In this document: piece after piece, positions 1 to 10,627 of the stretch
Layout: the number at the start of each line of letters is the position of its first letter
Position numbering within the stretch: position 1 is the stretch's first letter
Assembly (NCBI GenBank): GCA_003008705.1
Contig: PDUO01000001.1
Span: forward strand, 2,225,694-2,289,693
DNA: 64,000 nucleotides
Reading direction: 5' to 3'
Source of the DNA: Pezicula radicicola
Taxonomy: Eukaryota; Ascomycota; Leotiomycetes; Helotiales; Dermateaceae
Position numbers and translations under genes: made by a program
The notes under the pieces: model-generated
The model's input: only the letters and a program-made list of their open reading frames with translations
The model's database searches: none
Told to the model about the DNA's origin: nothing

Positions 1-506
1 TTAATACAGTCGACAGTTCATTAATTCTGCCTTGGCATATTTCTATGAAACTTTGCGCAAACAGTTTGCTCGTGAGTGAAGATTTCGGCACGTTTGCGGC
101 AAATGGACTTTCAGCCACACACCAGCCACCTGAGTCGCATCACGAACTGCAGACAACAAGCTCGGTACAAAACATTCACTTCTGATGCAAGTATCTTAGA
201 CCATCTCTCCTCTTGTTACCTTTTATTCTTTCTCTCCTTAATCCACATCACAAGTGGGTTTAAATCATACAATAGCTCTCTACAGACTACCTCATTTCTT
301 GCGCCAAATCGATCCCAATTACAACCGCCCTACCTCTCAATTCCGTAGCTACCTTACCTTCGAGCGCTGTTATCCTCACCTTCGCACAATTGGTTTCCAG
401 ATCTGGATTTTTCAGCCTTGGTTCTCTCGGTGCAGCAGAACCAAAGCCTGATTGCGCAACATACCGAAACAGTTTCCTCACATTTGCGACCAGGTAGCTA
501 GTAACA
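1..506. other. Upstream region of the SWIB gene
   Basis: No convincing gene. The stretch is pyrimidine-rich over roughly 170-330 and 510-560, as expected for a fungal promoter and 5' UTR. Short open frames here have no recognisable protein features. Confidence 0.5.
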
Positions 507-1571
507 ATGTCTTGTAAGCCCCTCCTACTCTCTCTCCATCCAAACCACCTTCGCAAACATTTCTCACACATTCGTAGTATTACCAGCTGAGCGGGCTCAG
601 TATGCAGCCATCATCGACACAATCCTGGCTTCGGGCGACCTTACTACCATCTCTGCAAGGCAGATCCGCAAGGGACTTCAGGATGCAATTGAGGAGGACA
701 TCTCGGAAAAGAAGGTACTGCAGCCATTGGAATATTAATGCTAGCATGGTTGCGGTCATCACTAACAGTTCCTATTGTGTAGCAAGCTGTCCAAGAGCTA
801 ATCATGGAACGATTTGACAAAGCCTCCACCGAAAATGCGCATACTGTTTCCTCTCCACCGCCAACGAACGGCAGCACCATCAAATCCGAACCAAAGGTCA
901 AAAAGGAGAAGGTGGTTAAGGCCGAAGACTCTGGTGAAGAAGAGGACGAGCCACCGAAGAAGAAGCGGAAGCAGGTGAAGGGCGAAATGGATGATGAGAA
1001 GCTGGCAGCTATGTTGCAGGAACAGGAGAATCGGAGCTCAAGAGCCACGAGGGGTGGAGACAGGAAGGCTAAGGCTGTGAAGAAGGAGAAAAAGAAGCCG
1101 AGGAAGAAGAGTGCGAAAAAGGTCAAGGCGGATGATGATAGTGATATTGAGCTCAATTCGGAAGGTGAACCGAAGGAGAAGGTCAAGAAGGGCGGTTTCC
1201 ATGTAAGTTGTCCTAAGCCTGCGCACCCATCGCGAGGATACAGAATACTGATGGGGCGGGACAGAAACAATACCATCTTTCGGCACCGCTAGCAGATTTA
1301 GTTGGTGAACCTACTGTAAGTCATTCCCTTAATTTAATTTATCCTTCCCGTGAGGAGGTTTTAGGCGCGCTAATTGTAATTGCAGCTCTCTCGACCACAA
1401 GTTGTCAAGAAGATATGGGAGTACATCAAAGCTCGCGACCTACAGGACCCTACGGACAAGCGGAATATCCTTTGCGACAACAAGATGCAACTGGTCTTCA
1501 AGACCGACAAGGTTCATATGTTCACTATGAACAAGATCCTCGGAAACCAGCTATATCCTGTTGATGAATAA
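507..1571 (+). CDS. DEK_C and SWIB/MDM2 domain protein (UAF30/TRI1-like)
   Basis: Five exons inferred: 507-513, 578-714, 783-1202, 1265-1315 and 1386-1571, giving about 266 residues. The N-terminus (residues about 1-65, with AQYAAIIDTILASGDL) matches a DEK C-terminal helical domain. A lysine- and acid-rich linker with nuclear-localisation-like KKKRK follows. The C-terminal 85 residues are a SWIB domain, with motifs LVGEPTLSRPQVVKKIW and NILCDNKMQLVF and the typical end NKILGNQLYPVDE. Yeast relatives are Uaf30, a subunit of the Pol I upstream activation factor, and its paralogue Tri1, so a nuclear chromatin or rDNA transcription role is likely; which of the two is unresolved. The first coding exon is only 7 nt. 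An alternative acceptor at 586 keeps the same frame and drops three residues; the one after 577 gives the more family-like start MSLLPAERAQY. Confidence 0.88.
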
Positions 1572-2437
1572 TTGGGAATCTGGGAAAGTTGATACGTATA
1601 TGCATGGCAATTTGGGGTTCGCTGTTGTGGCAATGGCTGAGGGCATTTATTGGGGCTTGGGGTTGCTAATAGTAACTGGGGCGTTGCACTGATTTTTCAG
1701 GGTAGAATGAGCAAGGCTCGTTATGAATGATGATGTTTGGAGGTCTAAATCACATAATAGGTTGGCCCGAATTTCACTTGGTTGCATTGCGCTTCCTATT
1801 CTCTTGTTGTTGCTGAGCTTGGGTATCTAGCTTTGCTTAGAAACTAGCTATTGTAAGTACTTGGCTACGTAGCCAGCTTAGCTACCCGGATGGCTCAGTT
1901 TGGCAACTTGATAATACCAATACAAATTACTGGTCTAGAGGCATAGCCAAATTGAAGCAATCAGTACCTGTACTATTGGACAAGTCTTTTATTAAGCACT
2001 CCAGAGGCAGGTTTATGGCAATAGGCGCACGAGTAGTCAGGCGATCAGTGTTTTACTTTGCCATCAGATTACCTAGTAACTCGCCACCTTTTACGAAGTA
2101 CGAAGGAGAGTCATTCTGTTAAGGCTTTGCTCATGTAAAATAGTTCATGAGTCGACCAATAATGGTCTCTGACTCCCACGCCGAAAGCAGGCTCAGCCTT
2201 CCCCGGTGATCTGTCAGCCTTGCCCCGCTAACGACACTAAATTTCATTCATTTTCCTCCCGTAAATTTAGCGAACTTCGTGAACCCCACTAGAAATCAAC
2301 TCTACATCAACAACGTCAGTGCCACCTGTGAGCTCTTCAACAGTACCGACAAGAAGCTTAGCATAGCCAGCAGCACCAATTTCTAGAGGCAATTGCTCTT
2401 AGACTTGATACGCCACATACGCACGGATCACGATACA
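1572..2437. other. Intergenic between the SWIB gene and HEL2
   Basis: Contains the 3' UTR of the SWIB gene and the 5' region of HEL2 on the same strand. I see no gene, tRNA or mobile element. Confidence 0.5.
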
Positions 2438-4914
2438 ATGGCATCTGTCCAAGAAGCTACGAACCTTCCAAGTGGCCCTGGTGATTCACCGCAAAGAGGC
2501 GGAAGAGGTAGAGGAAGAGGACGAGGAAGGGGTAGAGGCGGACCTGACGGCGATAACCATCGTGGTGGTTCAAGAAGAGGAGGACGTGGTGGGAACAGAA
2601 ACGCGTTCGCTGGCCGTGTGGCAAATGATCCAAATGCGAACACCATGACAGCTGGTGATCTCTCAGTGAGATTCTCAAATCAAACTGCACAGATCAAGCC
2701 GGTCGCTCAGGAAGAGGAGGTTGAGGATGATGATGCGGAGGTCTGCTTTATTTGTGCTTCGCGCATTGTTCATCATTCTGTCGCTCCTTGTAATCACCGC
2801 ACCTGTCATATTTGCGCCTTGCGAATGAGAGCTCTGTATAAGACTAAGGATTGTGCAACCTGCAGAGTACGTCTCAGCACAAGAATCCATTGAATTATTG
2901 CAATTGACTAACATACTACAAGACGCCGGCCCCATACGTTATCTTCACAGACAGTGCTACGAAAAAATATTCAGAATATTCTGCAGCAGATATTACCACA
3001 ACCGACGAAAATATAGGGATTCGGTACGAGAAGAACGAAATCGTTGAAGATACCTTGTTGCTTTTACGGTACAACTGCCCTGATGGAGACTGTGATATTG
3101 CCTGTTTGGGATGGCCAGACCTACATCGACATGTGAGGTCTACGCATCACAAGAAGATGTGTGACCTCTGTACACGGCATAAGAAAGTCTTTACACACGA
3201 GCACGAGCTTTTTGCCGACAAGGAGCTGCAGAGGCATATGTCAAAGGGTGACGATAACCCAGGAGCTAAGGATCAGAGTGGTTTTAGAGGGCATCCGCTG
3301 TGTGGATTCTGTGGGCAGCGATTTTATGGTGATGATGAGCTATTCGTACACTGCAGGGAGAAGCATGAGCGCTGTCATGTTTGTGACAAGAGACCTGGAT
3401 TACCACCGCAGTACTTTGTCAACTATGAGGCACTAACTGCCCATTTCTCGAAGGACCACTTCGTATGTCTGGAGCCGGAATGTAGAGAGGATAGACTACT
3501 TTCTGTTTTCGACTCAGAGATGGACCTTAAGGCACATCAATTAGAAAAGCATCGCGATACTCTATCAAAGGATGTACGGCGAGACGCCATGACGGTGGAT
3601 ATGAATAACTTCGAATACCGAGCGCCATATGTGCAAGAGCGGAGAGGAGGCGGGTCGCAACGAGAACAACGAGAGGGAAGAGGAAGAGGCCGAGGAAGGG
3701 ATCCAAATGCCGAACCTTTACCCCCTTCCAGTGCGCAGCCACTTCGGAGAGATGAGCAAGCTTTCCAGAGGCAGATGGCGATTCATAGTGCTCAGTCTGT
3801 GACGACGAGAACCTTTGGTGGGCAATTAACAGCAGCGCCAGCACCAACTCCAGCAGCGGCTTCACGAACCGCCGCTCAACAACCACAAGGGCAGTCTGTA
3901 GCTCGACCAGCAGCTAATTCTGAGGCCTTGACAACCGCGGTTGCGAATATGGATTTGACTACGGACAACTCACCTGAAGGTCAAGCTCGCCAATTAAGGC
4001 ATAGAGGAGTTGTTGAAAGAGCGACTATTCTTCTTCAAAACGACCAAACCAAACTCACCCAATTCCGAAACTCAATATCCTCCTTTAAAAGCAACAAAAT
4101 GACGGCCGCTGCTCTTATAGACTCTTTTTTTGCGCTCTTCTCTGATACCTCTTCTAACGCCCTCGGGACACTGATTCGTGAGGTTGCAGACCTCTACGAA
4201 GACAAGGCAAAGGCAGACTCACTTCGTACAGCATGGAATGACTGGCGTGCTATTAATGAAGACTACCCATCTCTACCTGGGCCTAGCGGTCTCGATTCAA
4301 ATTCTATACCTTTAGGCTGGGCCAGAGCCACTTCATCATCTACCCCATCATCGTCATCGTCAGGACCAGCAAAGAGCACACGCGTGCTCAAACTCAAATC
4401 CTCAACCGCGCAATCCTCCCGTTCCTCGGTTTCACAAACTCGGTCTTGGGGAACTGCAGCGCCTTCAGCCGCATCTGCATCTAACCCTTTCCCCGGCCTC
4501 CCAACACCTGCTCAGTCATCTTCGGCTTCATCAAGCCGTGCGCCTGGGGGAAGAATCACAACTATACCTTGGGTCGCTCCAACATCCTCTGGTACGTCGT
4601 CTGCACGTCCTACTCCGCCTCCTTCCCGACCTACATCCCGGAATACCGGCGCTCGTGGGCCGGGGGATTTCCCTTCGTTACCACCAGCGGCCAAACCTCA
4701 GAGTACAATCTTAGGATATGGAAATGGACGAATCGTTAGGCGCGATCATGGGGCGAATAACCCGGCTGCTAGTGCGTGGGGTGGAGGCGGTGGTGGTGGT
4801 GGAAGTGCTGGGCAGAGTGCTGCCCAGAGTGAAAATGAAGATGTTGGAGCGCAGACTGGGGGGAAGAAGAAAGGGAATAAAGGGAAGAAACAAGTCTTGA
4901 TGAATTGGGGGTGA
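2438..4914 (+). CDS. HEL2: RING-type E3 ubiquitin ligase HEL2 (ZNF598 family)
   Basis: Two exons, 2438-2866 and 2923-4914, encode about 806 residues. HEL2/ZNF598 detects collided ribosomes and ubiquitinates small-subunit proteins to start ribosome-associated quality control; that role is known for the family. An arginine-glycine run lies at residues 18-55 and may bind RNA. The RING lies at about 103-142 (CFICASRIVHHSVAPC through CATC). The family hallmark TPAPYVIFTDS follows directly at the exon junction. Then come C2H2-type fingers such as CDLCTRHKKVF and CGFCGQRFYGDDELFVHCREKH. The C-terminal half is a Ser/Pro-rich disordered tail ending in a glycine run and a Lys-rich tip. The start at 2438 is chosen over an in-frame upstream ATG at 2393 because MASVQEA leads straight into the RGG region. 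The splice site is supported by restoration of the CRTPAPY motif. Confidence 0.93.
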
Positions 4915-5692
4915 TAAGAGGGTTAAAGCAGATGAAAACCCGAAAAAATGAAGGCAAGATGACACGGGTCATAATGTATTTTGTAAATAGGTTCAAGTGG
5001 CCGTGGCTGTAGAACAGCTAAGCAGATATGCAAGCATTACTGCTGCTGTAAAGCACATTAGCGCCCAGTGATGAGAGTAGTTAGTCGAGCACTAGGTCAA
5101 TAAAACCATGCCTCAGCCTGTATTTAAATCTTGAATATAATCTCTGTTGTGTAGTGCAAAGTGGAGCAGAGTAGTTGATGAGATAACAGAGTGTGTTAAA
5201 ATTAAAGGAAAGGGATTATATGCCTAGCCTATCTCTAAACCTTTCAGTGCATTAAAATATAGGATGTAAGTAGTAAATAGACATATTCTAAACTGGCCTA
5301 AAAGAATTCAAGGCGAATCAAAAACTTAGTAGTAGTTAGTTAGTACCTAGTGGTTGACTTGTTGTGTTTAGACTACGCTAGCAAAATTTCGAGACAGACT
5401 TGCTAGAATAATGTTACTACTGCCTTAGTAAATTTGCACTTAGACTGACTCAACTAAAGAACAGCTATAATAATCTACACATCTCTCTATCTTTCATTAA
5501 CATCGCCAAGACAGAATATCAGCTCTCAAACCACAACTTCCGGATATCAAGATTCGACAAATAAAAATTCCATTGGAGATTCTTATCATAAGCACCTAAG
5601 ATTATCAATCACTTAAAGATTACGATTGCAAATATATATCAATTAGAGGCTGCTTAAAATCCAACCTACTAAACCGACACAACAAACCCACA
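4915..5692. other. Intergenic between HEL2 and the RING-H2 gene
   Basis: AT-rich sequence with the HEL2 3' end and the promoter of the next gene. No other feature seen. Confidence 0.5.
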
Positions 5693-6985
5693 ATGTCTTC
5701 CAATAAATCCAACAATACAAGAACGCCACTTCCCCACATCCCAACCATACAAAGACACATTTCCAATGCCCAGTCTACTCCTCCAAACACCTCATCACCA
5801 CTAACACCATCAACTACCTCTACCTCAACCAAAACCTCCCCAACCCAAGCTCCCTCCATCCAAAATGACACAAACAACTGTCCAATCTGCCTCGAACCAG
5901 ACGCAACCTCCACCCTAAGCGCCATCACAAAACCTTGTAACCACACTTTCCATCTCACTTGTATAAAAGAATGGATAGACACAGCACCACCACACCCTAA
6001 CAATCACCAATGTGTTAGCTGTCCTATTTGTAGAGGTGTTGTGAGAAGTGTTTGGAATAGGGGGAAAGAGGTATTAACTGGTAGAGGATATTTTGATCCG
6101 GATGTGATGAGGAGTGGACATTTGTTGGCTGCGAGGAGTGAGAGGAATTTATATGGATTGACTATGGGTGAGACTCAGGAACTACGGTCAAGACGGAGGG
6201 GGGAAGTACTGGGGGAGGGGTCGGGGAGGACCAGGGAGCGTTTTAGTGGTGGCATACCTTATTTTTTCGGAGGACCTTTGTTAGGAGGTGGTGGTGAGAG
6301 GGAGAGTTTGAGTGGGGCGGCGGCTGCGAGTGGGAGAAGTAGAGAGAGTGCTGACCTAGGAGCGTTGTTGATGAGTGGTGGGAGCTTGGGTTCATCGGGT
6401 TATGGGGTGATGGGTGGTGGACAGAGAATTGGACCGTATCAAGAAGAAGAACAACGAAGGAGAGGCATGAGAGAGGTTCAGGCTGAACGTCAGATTGCTG
6501 CTAGGAGAGATGCTGAGATGGAAAATCAGCGGAGAGAGAGTATGACGGAGAGAGTGGATGGGTTTCTCCGTCCTAGTGTCCCTACTTATTTTGGCGGACG
6601 CTCAGGACGGTTTGAGAATCCGGGTATCCCTCCTCATTTTGATGGACGCTCAAGAGAACCTGAGAACCCTGAAATTATGCAGCCTGCGGCTAGACGTCAG
6701 ACTTATGAGAATGGGCTCTCGAGAATGCCTCATAGGATGGTTGGGGATTTGGAATTTCAGGTGTTGGAGCAGAGGATGAGACTGTCTGAGGCTCGGTCTC
6801 GGTTGCAAGCTCAAGGTCAAACTCAAGGTCAAGCTCAAACTGAGAGTCACAGGTTTATGGCTACGGAAGGGGTGGGAAATATTGTTGGTTCTGGGTGGAG
6901 TACTGGTATTGGTGCTGGTAGTGGTGTTGGTGGAGGTGTTGGTGGAGGTATTGGTGGTGATAGCAGTGGTTTTACTGCTAATTAA
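5693..6985 (+). CDS. RING-H2 finger protein, probable E3 ubiquitin ligase
   Basis: Single-exon gene of 430 residues. After a Ser/Thr/Pro-rich N-terminus, residues about 62-115 form a RING-H2 domain: CPICLEP, then PCNHTFHLTCIKEWID, then SCPICRG. The ligand order fits C3H2C3, so E2 binding and ubiquitin transfer are expected. The rest is arginine- and glycine-rich, low complexity and probably disordered, with a QTQGQAQ stretch and a GVGGGVGGG tail. No transmembrane segment or second known domain is visible, so substrate and pathway are unknown. The ATG sits right after an AC-rich leader typical of fungal starts. The third-base pattern is uneven: AC-rich in the first third and GT-rich afterwards. 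Confidence 0.78.
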   Translation: MSSNKSNNTRTPLPHIPTIQRHISNAQSTPPNTSSPLTPSTTSTSTKTSPTQAPSIQNDTNNCPICLEPDATSTLSAITKPCNHTFHLTCIKEWIDTAPPHPNNHQCVSCPICRGVVRSVWNRGKEVLTGRGYFDPDVMRSGHLLAARSERNLYGLTMGETQELRSRRRGEVLGEGSGRTRERFSGGIPYFFGGPLLGGGGERESLSGAAAASGRSRESADLGALLMSGGSLGSSGYGVMGGGQRIGPYQEEEQRRRGMREVQAERQIAARRDAEMENQRRESMTERVDGFLRPSVPTYFGGRSGRFENPGIPPHFDGRSREPENPEIMQPAARRQTYENGLSRMPHRMVGDLEFQVLEQRMRLSEARSRLQAQGQTQGQAQTESHRFMATEGVGNIVGSGWSTGIGAGSGVGGGVGGGIGGDSSGFTAN

Positions 6986-7567
6986 ACTGACTCTAGACAT
7001 TTGGAATATATACCGCGGTCTATATATGGGCCTTATTATCAGCCGTATCAGTATGATCCTGTTTTTCGGAGGTGGGTTTAGCAAGGATTGTAGGATGGGT
7101 TTGGTTTCGTAAGGGATAGGACTTAGGAGCCCGGCTGGGTTTATGCTCATTGAGTAATTTACTTACCTACCTGAGATAAGTAAATCTGTACATAGATAGG
7201 AATTGATTTGCGTTTGTAGCATTACTGATCTACTGCCTTTCTGTGACTTTCCTTGGTACGCGGTCGCTTAATTTATTCGAAGACACTTAAGCATTTTGAG
7301 ACATTCACATGTCCGTTTCTCACTTTACGTAACAATTTACTTTTCTCTCACTCTATTGCTATTATAATAACTAGAAATAAACGCGTCATTAAACCATATA
7401 CTGTCTTCTGTTTAATCCCTAAAAAAAAACTCGATCTTCTCCTTAGCTAACGGGAAGTTGCTCCTCTCAAAACTCATCAACGGGACTATACATCTACACC
7501 GACTCTTCATTTCATGCAACACCATAACCGAACAATTGATGAAGTTCAAAAGATCAAAAAGAAAAAG
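6986..7567. other. Intergenic, convergent 3' ends
   Basis: Contains the 3' end of the RING-H2 gene and, toward 7568, the downstream side of the minus-strand tRNA-like gene. No protein gene seen. Confidence 0.45.
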
Positions 7568-7575
7568 AAAAAAAA
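7568..7575 (-). terminator. Pol III T-run terminator
   Basis: Eight A residues on + read as T8 on -, five bases past the end of the tRNA-like gene. This is the normal position and form of an RNA polymerase III terminator, and it supports the gene being a real Pol III unit. Confidence 0.65.
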
Positions 7576-7580
7576 GAATG

Positions 7581-7657
7581 TCCCGCTACGGGATTCGAAC
7601 CCATATCTTGGAGGAATTTATGGTCCTCCACGCGTCTACCAATTGAGCTAAGCGGGC
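7581..7657 (-). tRNA. tRNA-like gene, anticodon unclear
   Basis: On the minus strand a 77-nt unit starts GCCCGCTTAGCTCAATTGG. It has a good A box (TAGCTCAATTGG) and an exact B box (GGTTCGAATCC). The acceptor stem pairs six of seven positions (first pair G-A). The T arm is regular. The D arm closes only with a bulged C in GACGC. The middle stem pairs for seven bp (TGGAGGA with TCCTCCA) around an eight-base loop, CCATAAAT, so no standard anticodon with U33 can be placed. A T8 terminator follows. It could be a divergent tRNA, a tRNA pseudogene, or another Pol III RNA using tRNA promoters. Confidence 0.6.
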
Positions 7658-7681
7658 TTGTTTGTTTGTTTGTTTGTTTTT
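7658..7681. repeat. (TTTG)n microsatellite
   Basis: About five TTTG units lie directly against the 5' end of the minus-strand tRNA-like gene. Confidence 0.85.
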
Positions 7682-8162
7682 GAGGAGGAGTACTTAAATG
7701 TGGTTATATAGCGTGTATGAGAACTGAAATTATACTGAAGTGTCGGTCGGGGTCATCCGAGCGCTATGGACTTTAAAGGGTCATTTTATTTTGCAAGTTG
7801 GTTTTGGTCGAGCAATACTCCAATTCGAGGAAAGTTTAAGTTCTTGAGTATCAGAATACTTTCCCTTCCCCAACCCCTAATCCTCTCTCTTATCAGATAC
7901 GCAGGCATATATGCACAGTTCTCTTTAACATCTCTTTAATATTATAAATCCCTATCCCCCTCCAAGTAAAAAAAACGCCCATTCAATATCCCCAGACTCC
8001 CAACCCATGTTTATTTGGGACTCTGCATACCTCACTAAGCCCATCAGGATACACACAGTCAAAGAGACTCAGTTCTTTGTACCTTAGGCTATTAGGTAGG
8101 CTGGGTCCCAGCCCAGCTTACCTTCTCAATCAATACAGCCTTCAAGCTTCTACAACCCATCC
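7682..8162. other. Intergenic
   Basis: Holds the upstream flank of the tRNA-like gene and the 3' flank of the minus-strand gene at 8163. No further feature seen. Confidence 0.45.
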
Positions 8163-8732
8163 CTAAGAATAAGGATCCACCCCATCAAAATGCGGAAAAC
8201 TAACCCCTTTAGGTAACCCACCCACCTCATTCCTCCAATGAAAAATTAAACAAAAGACTTTCTTCCCATCAACTGTTCCCAACTTAGCAACCCATTCCTC
8301 AGGCGTAGCAGAAAATAAATATTTTCCATCCAATTCCTCCCCCTCCTGCTCTTCCTCTTCTTCTTCTTCATTGTCTCCTCCTACATCCTCTTCCTTCCTT
8401 GTCTCTCCTTGAATTCGGCCTTTAGACATAAAATTCCTTGCGTTTTCCAAAGCTCTGGGGGGAAATTGATTACAATAGTGTATTAAGACTTTGGTTAACC
8501 AGTCTATTGATTGGGTATTAGACCAGTTCCATTGTGGTTTACAGGTTGCGGTTATCTTTTTGGGCTTTTTTGCCCAGATTATTTTAAATAGGGATTTGGA
8601 TCTTTTTGGTGCCGAGGAAGGGGATGAAGAGGATGAGGATGAGGATGAGGATGAGGATGAGGATGAGGATGAGGATGAGGGTTTCGTGTTGGGATTGTTG
8701 GTTTTCTTTGAGCTTCTTTTGAAAATGGGCAT
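8163..8732 (-). CDS. Lineage-specific protein, function unknown (family A, intact copy)
   Basis: I do not recognise this 189-residue single-exon protein. It starts MPIFKRSSKKTNN, has a serine run of about 20 residues from about 18, a basic stretch, then a conserved-looking block with WLTKVLIHYC at about 78-87, an acidic glutamate run, and a C-terminal block containing LGTVDGKKVFCLIFHWRNE and GGLPKGVSFPHFDG. No signal peptide or membrane segment is evident. It is judged real because the region 9949-10254 on the other strand encodes a divergent relative preserving both blocks (WLTKVLVQYC; GALPSGVTYCHY). The serine run is encoded by a GATGAG-type microsatellite, so its length is likely variable between strains. 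Confidence 0.55.
   Translation of the reverse strand: MPIFKRSSKKTNNPNTKPSSSSSSSSSSSSSSSSSSSPSSAPKRSKSLFKIIWAKKPKKITATCKPQWNWSNTQSIDWLTKVLIHYCNQFPPRALENARNFMSKGRIQGETRKEEDVGGDNEEEEEEEQEGEELDGKYLFSATPEEWVAKLGTVDGKKVFCLIFHWRNEVGGLPKGVSFPHFDGVDPYS
8623..8680. repeat. GATGAG hexanucleotide microsatellite inside a coding region
   Basis: A near-perfect run of GAGGAT/GATGAG units. Read on the minus strand it encodes the poly-serine tract of the gene at 8163-8732. Confidence 0.85.
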
Positions 8733-9948
8733 TTTTATTAGTTGGTTGGGTGGTGGTGGTTAGGCTTGGATGTCGGTATCGGATGTTGGTATTCGTATTG
8801 GTCTGAATACTACTTTCGGATAGGATAGTTTGTGGGTTTTTGGGTCATATGATTTGGGGGGTTGGAGAGTTTAACTGAGGATTATGAGTTGGACTGAGTT
8901 GGACTAACGTTGGATCTTCGTTTAGTCTTAGATTTTAACGGGTTTTTTCTAGAAGGTTGCTAAGTGTTTCACTTTAAAGTTACTAGGTTCCATAATGTCT
9001 TTTCTAATTAGCATGGGAAATGGATGAAGCAAGACGAGTCACCAACTTCTTTGTCACTTGTGAAAATATCTGAAACTCGTTCCATGTGGATATGATAGAC
9101 AGCTTGAAAAGCTAAGACTTAAGCATTATAAATAGTTGAGACCAACCTCTTTTCAACTGTGCCGGTGAGTTCTTAGATTTGGCTTTTATTGATTTTATAA
9201 ATGCCTTGCCAAAGTATGTTAAATTGTCTGAACCAAGTAAAATGCTCCGCCTTAGACAATTAAGTCACTATACTCAATAATTTACTCATATGGAGTAAGG
9301 TATCTAAAGCATTTAGGTTACAGTACTCAAATTTAAACGAGTTGATTTAGCTAAAGACAGCTTAAGAGACGATTCACGAATTAAGAATTTATGGGATCAT
9401 CAGGATCCAGCACATATCCAAAGTCCTATAGAGTAACACACTTGAATTATCCACCACCTAAGCCATCATAAAAATAAGATTAGGTTTAGGATTCTAGGGA
9501 TGATGTGTATCTGGTATACCAATTTTATAACGTGGTTTCGATAAATTGTGTGTAGAACATTGCAATTGGAATTAGATTTGTTCTATCCTATCACTGGCCC
9601 ATAACTGGATTTGCCGGACTCAAGTATAAGTCAGGAACTGCTCGGTATCTAATGATGTCTATTCGGGCTCTCGCTTTCCTACGACGCCAATTTTCGAATC
9701 ACAACTCTCAAGTGACAACCTGACAACCAATTTCATAGCCTCACAATCCCTTTGCCTCCCTTCAAACCGGCAAAATTGTACAACATGGGTCAATCATGCT
9801 CGAAAATGCACAACAGGAAAAACAAGTATTCATCGAATACTGACTGCACCTTCAACAAATGCTCCTCCACCCTATAAAAATAATAAAACCGCCAACACCA
9901 ACCACACTCCCAGCATCATCACAAAATCCCAATATCAACACACAGCGC
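8733..9948. other. Intergenic, AT-rich, between divergent family A copies
   Basis: Mostly AT-rich sequence between the intact minus-strand gene and the broken plus-strand relative. An ATG at 9785 opens a short MGQSCSK frame ending after about 30 codons; it could be an old 5' end of the relic but does not join it in frame. Confidence 0.4.
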
Positions 9949-10254
9949 AAGGGAATCCAAGCAAGCGATACACCACAATGACGATGGCCGAACATAGAAT
10001 ACTGAGAATGGTTAACCAAAGTCCTAGTTCAGTACTGTGGGAAGGAACGTACAGAATCGGAAATCGCGGCAGAGGGAGTAATGGGTGGAGGATTTGGACC
10101 ACGACTCTTTGCTTTAGAACATGATACTTGGGATACGGAGCTTGGGACTGGTGTTGGTGGCTGTGTTTATGATTTGATCTTTTGTCTTCGTGGTGAGAGG
10201 GGGGCTTTACCTAGTGGTGTTACTTATTGTCATTATAAGCCTGTTGAGGAGTAG
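9949..10254 (+). pseudogene. Broken paralogue of the 8163-8732 gene (family A)
   Basis: One frame from about 9949 to a TAG at 10252-10254 aligns without gaps to the minus-strand gene at its core. WLTKVLVQYC matches WLTKVLIHYC. Further on, LGTGVGGCVYDLIFCLRGE and GALPSGVTYCHY match LGTVDGKKVFCLIFHWRNE and GGLPKGVSFPHF. The frame holds two TGA stops, at 9979-9981 and 10003-10005; the first falls where the intact copy has Trp (TGG to TGA). The Ser and Glu tracts of the intact copy are missing. Downstream of 10005 the frame is open, so decay looks recent or the open part may still be expressed from another start. Confidence 0.6.
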
Positions 10255-10627
10255 TGATAAATTGGTACTGTACTTGAGAAGATTATAGGTCTATTTCAAA
10301 TATACACGAGTCTTGCCCCGCGAGCCTAGCTTCGTGAGCGATCGATAATGATATTTGTTAGACAAGACTAGCGAGATCCATCTAGTAAGTGAGCGTCACT
10401 GGGAATCAGAAACCAAGTACGCAAATGGCAATTCAGTTCATGATATTGGGCTGGCAAGGGTATTACATCGCCACTAGGACCAGAAATGACTGAACCTCGC
10501 CACTAATCATATCAGAAAGCACACGAACATCATCTAAAATCAAGCCTCAAGATATATCTTTCCAAACCAAGAATTAAAATAGTAACAAGAAAAAAACCAC
10601 CCTCTAATCTAAATCCCAACCACCACA
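10255..10627. other. Intergenic, convergent
   Basis: Short gap between the family A relic and the 3' end of the first UstYa-family gene. Nothing further seen. Confidence 0.45.
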
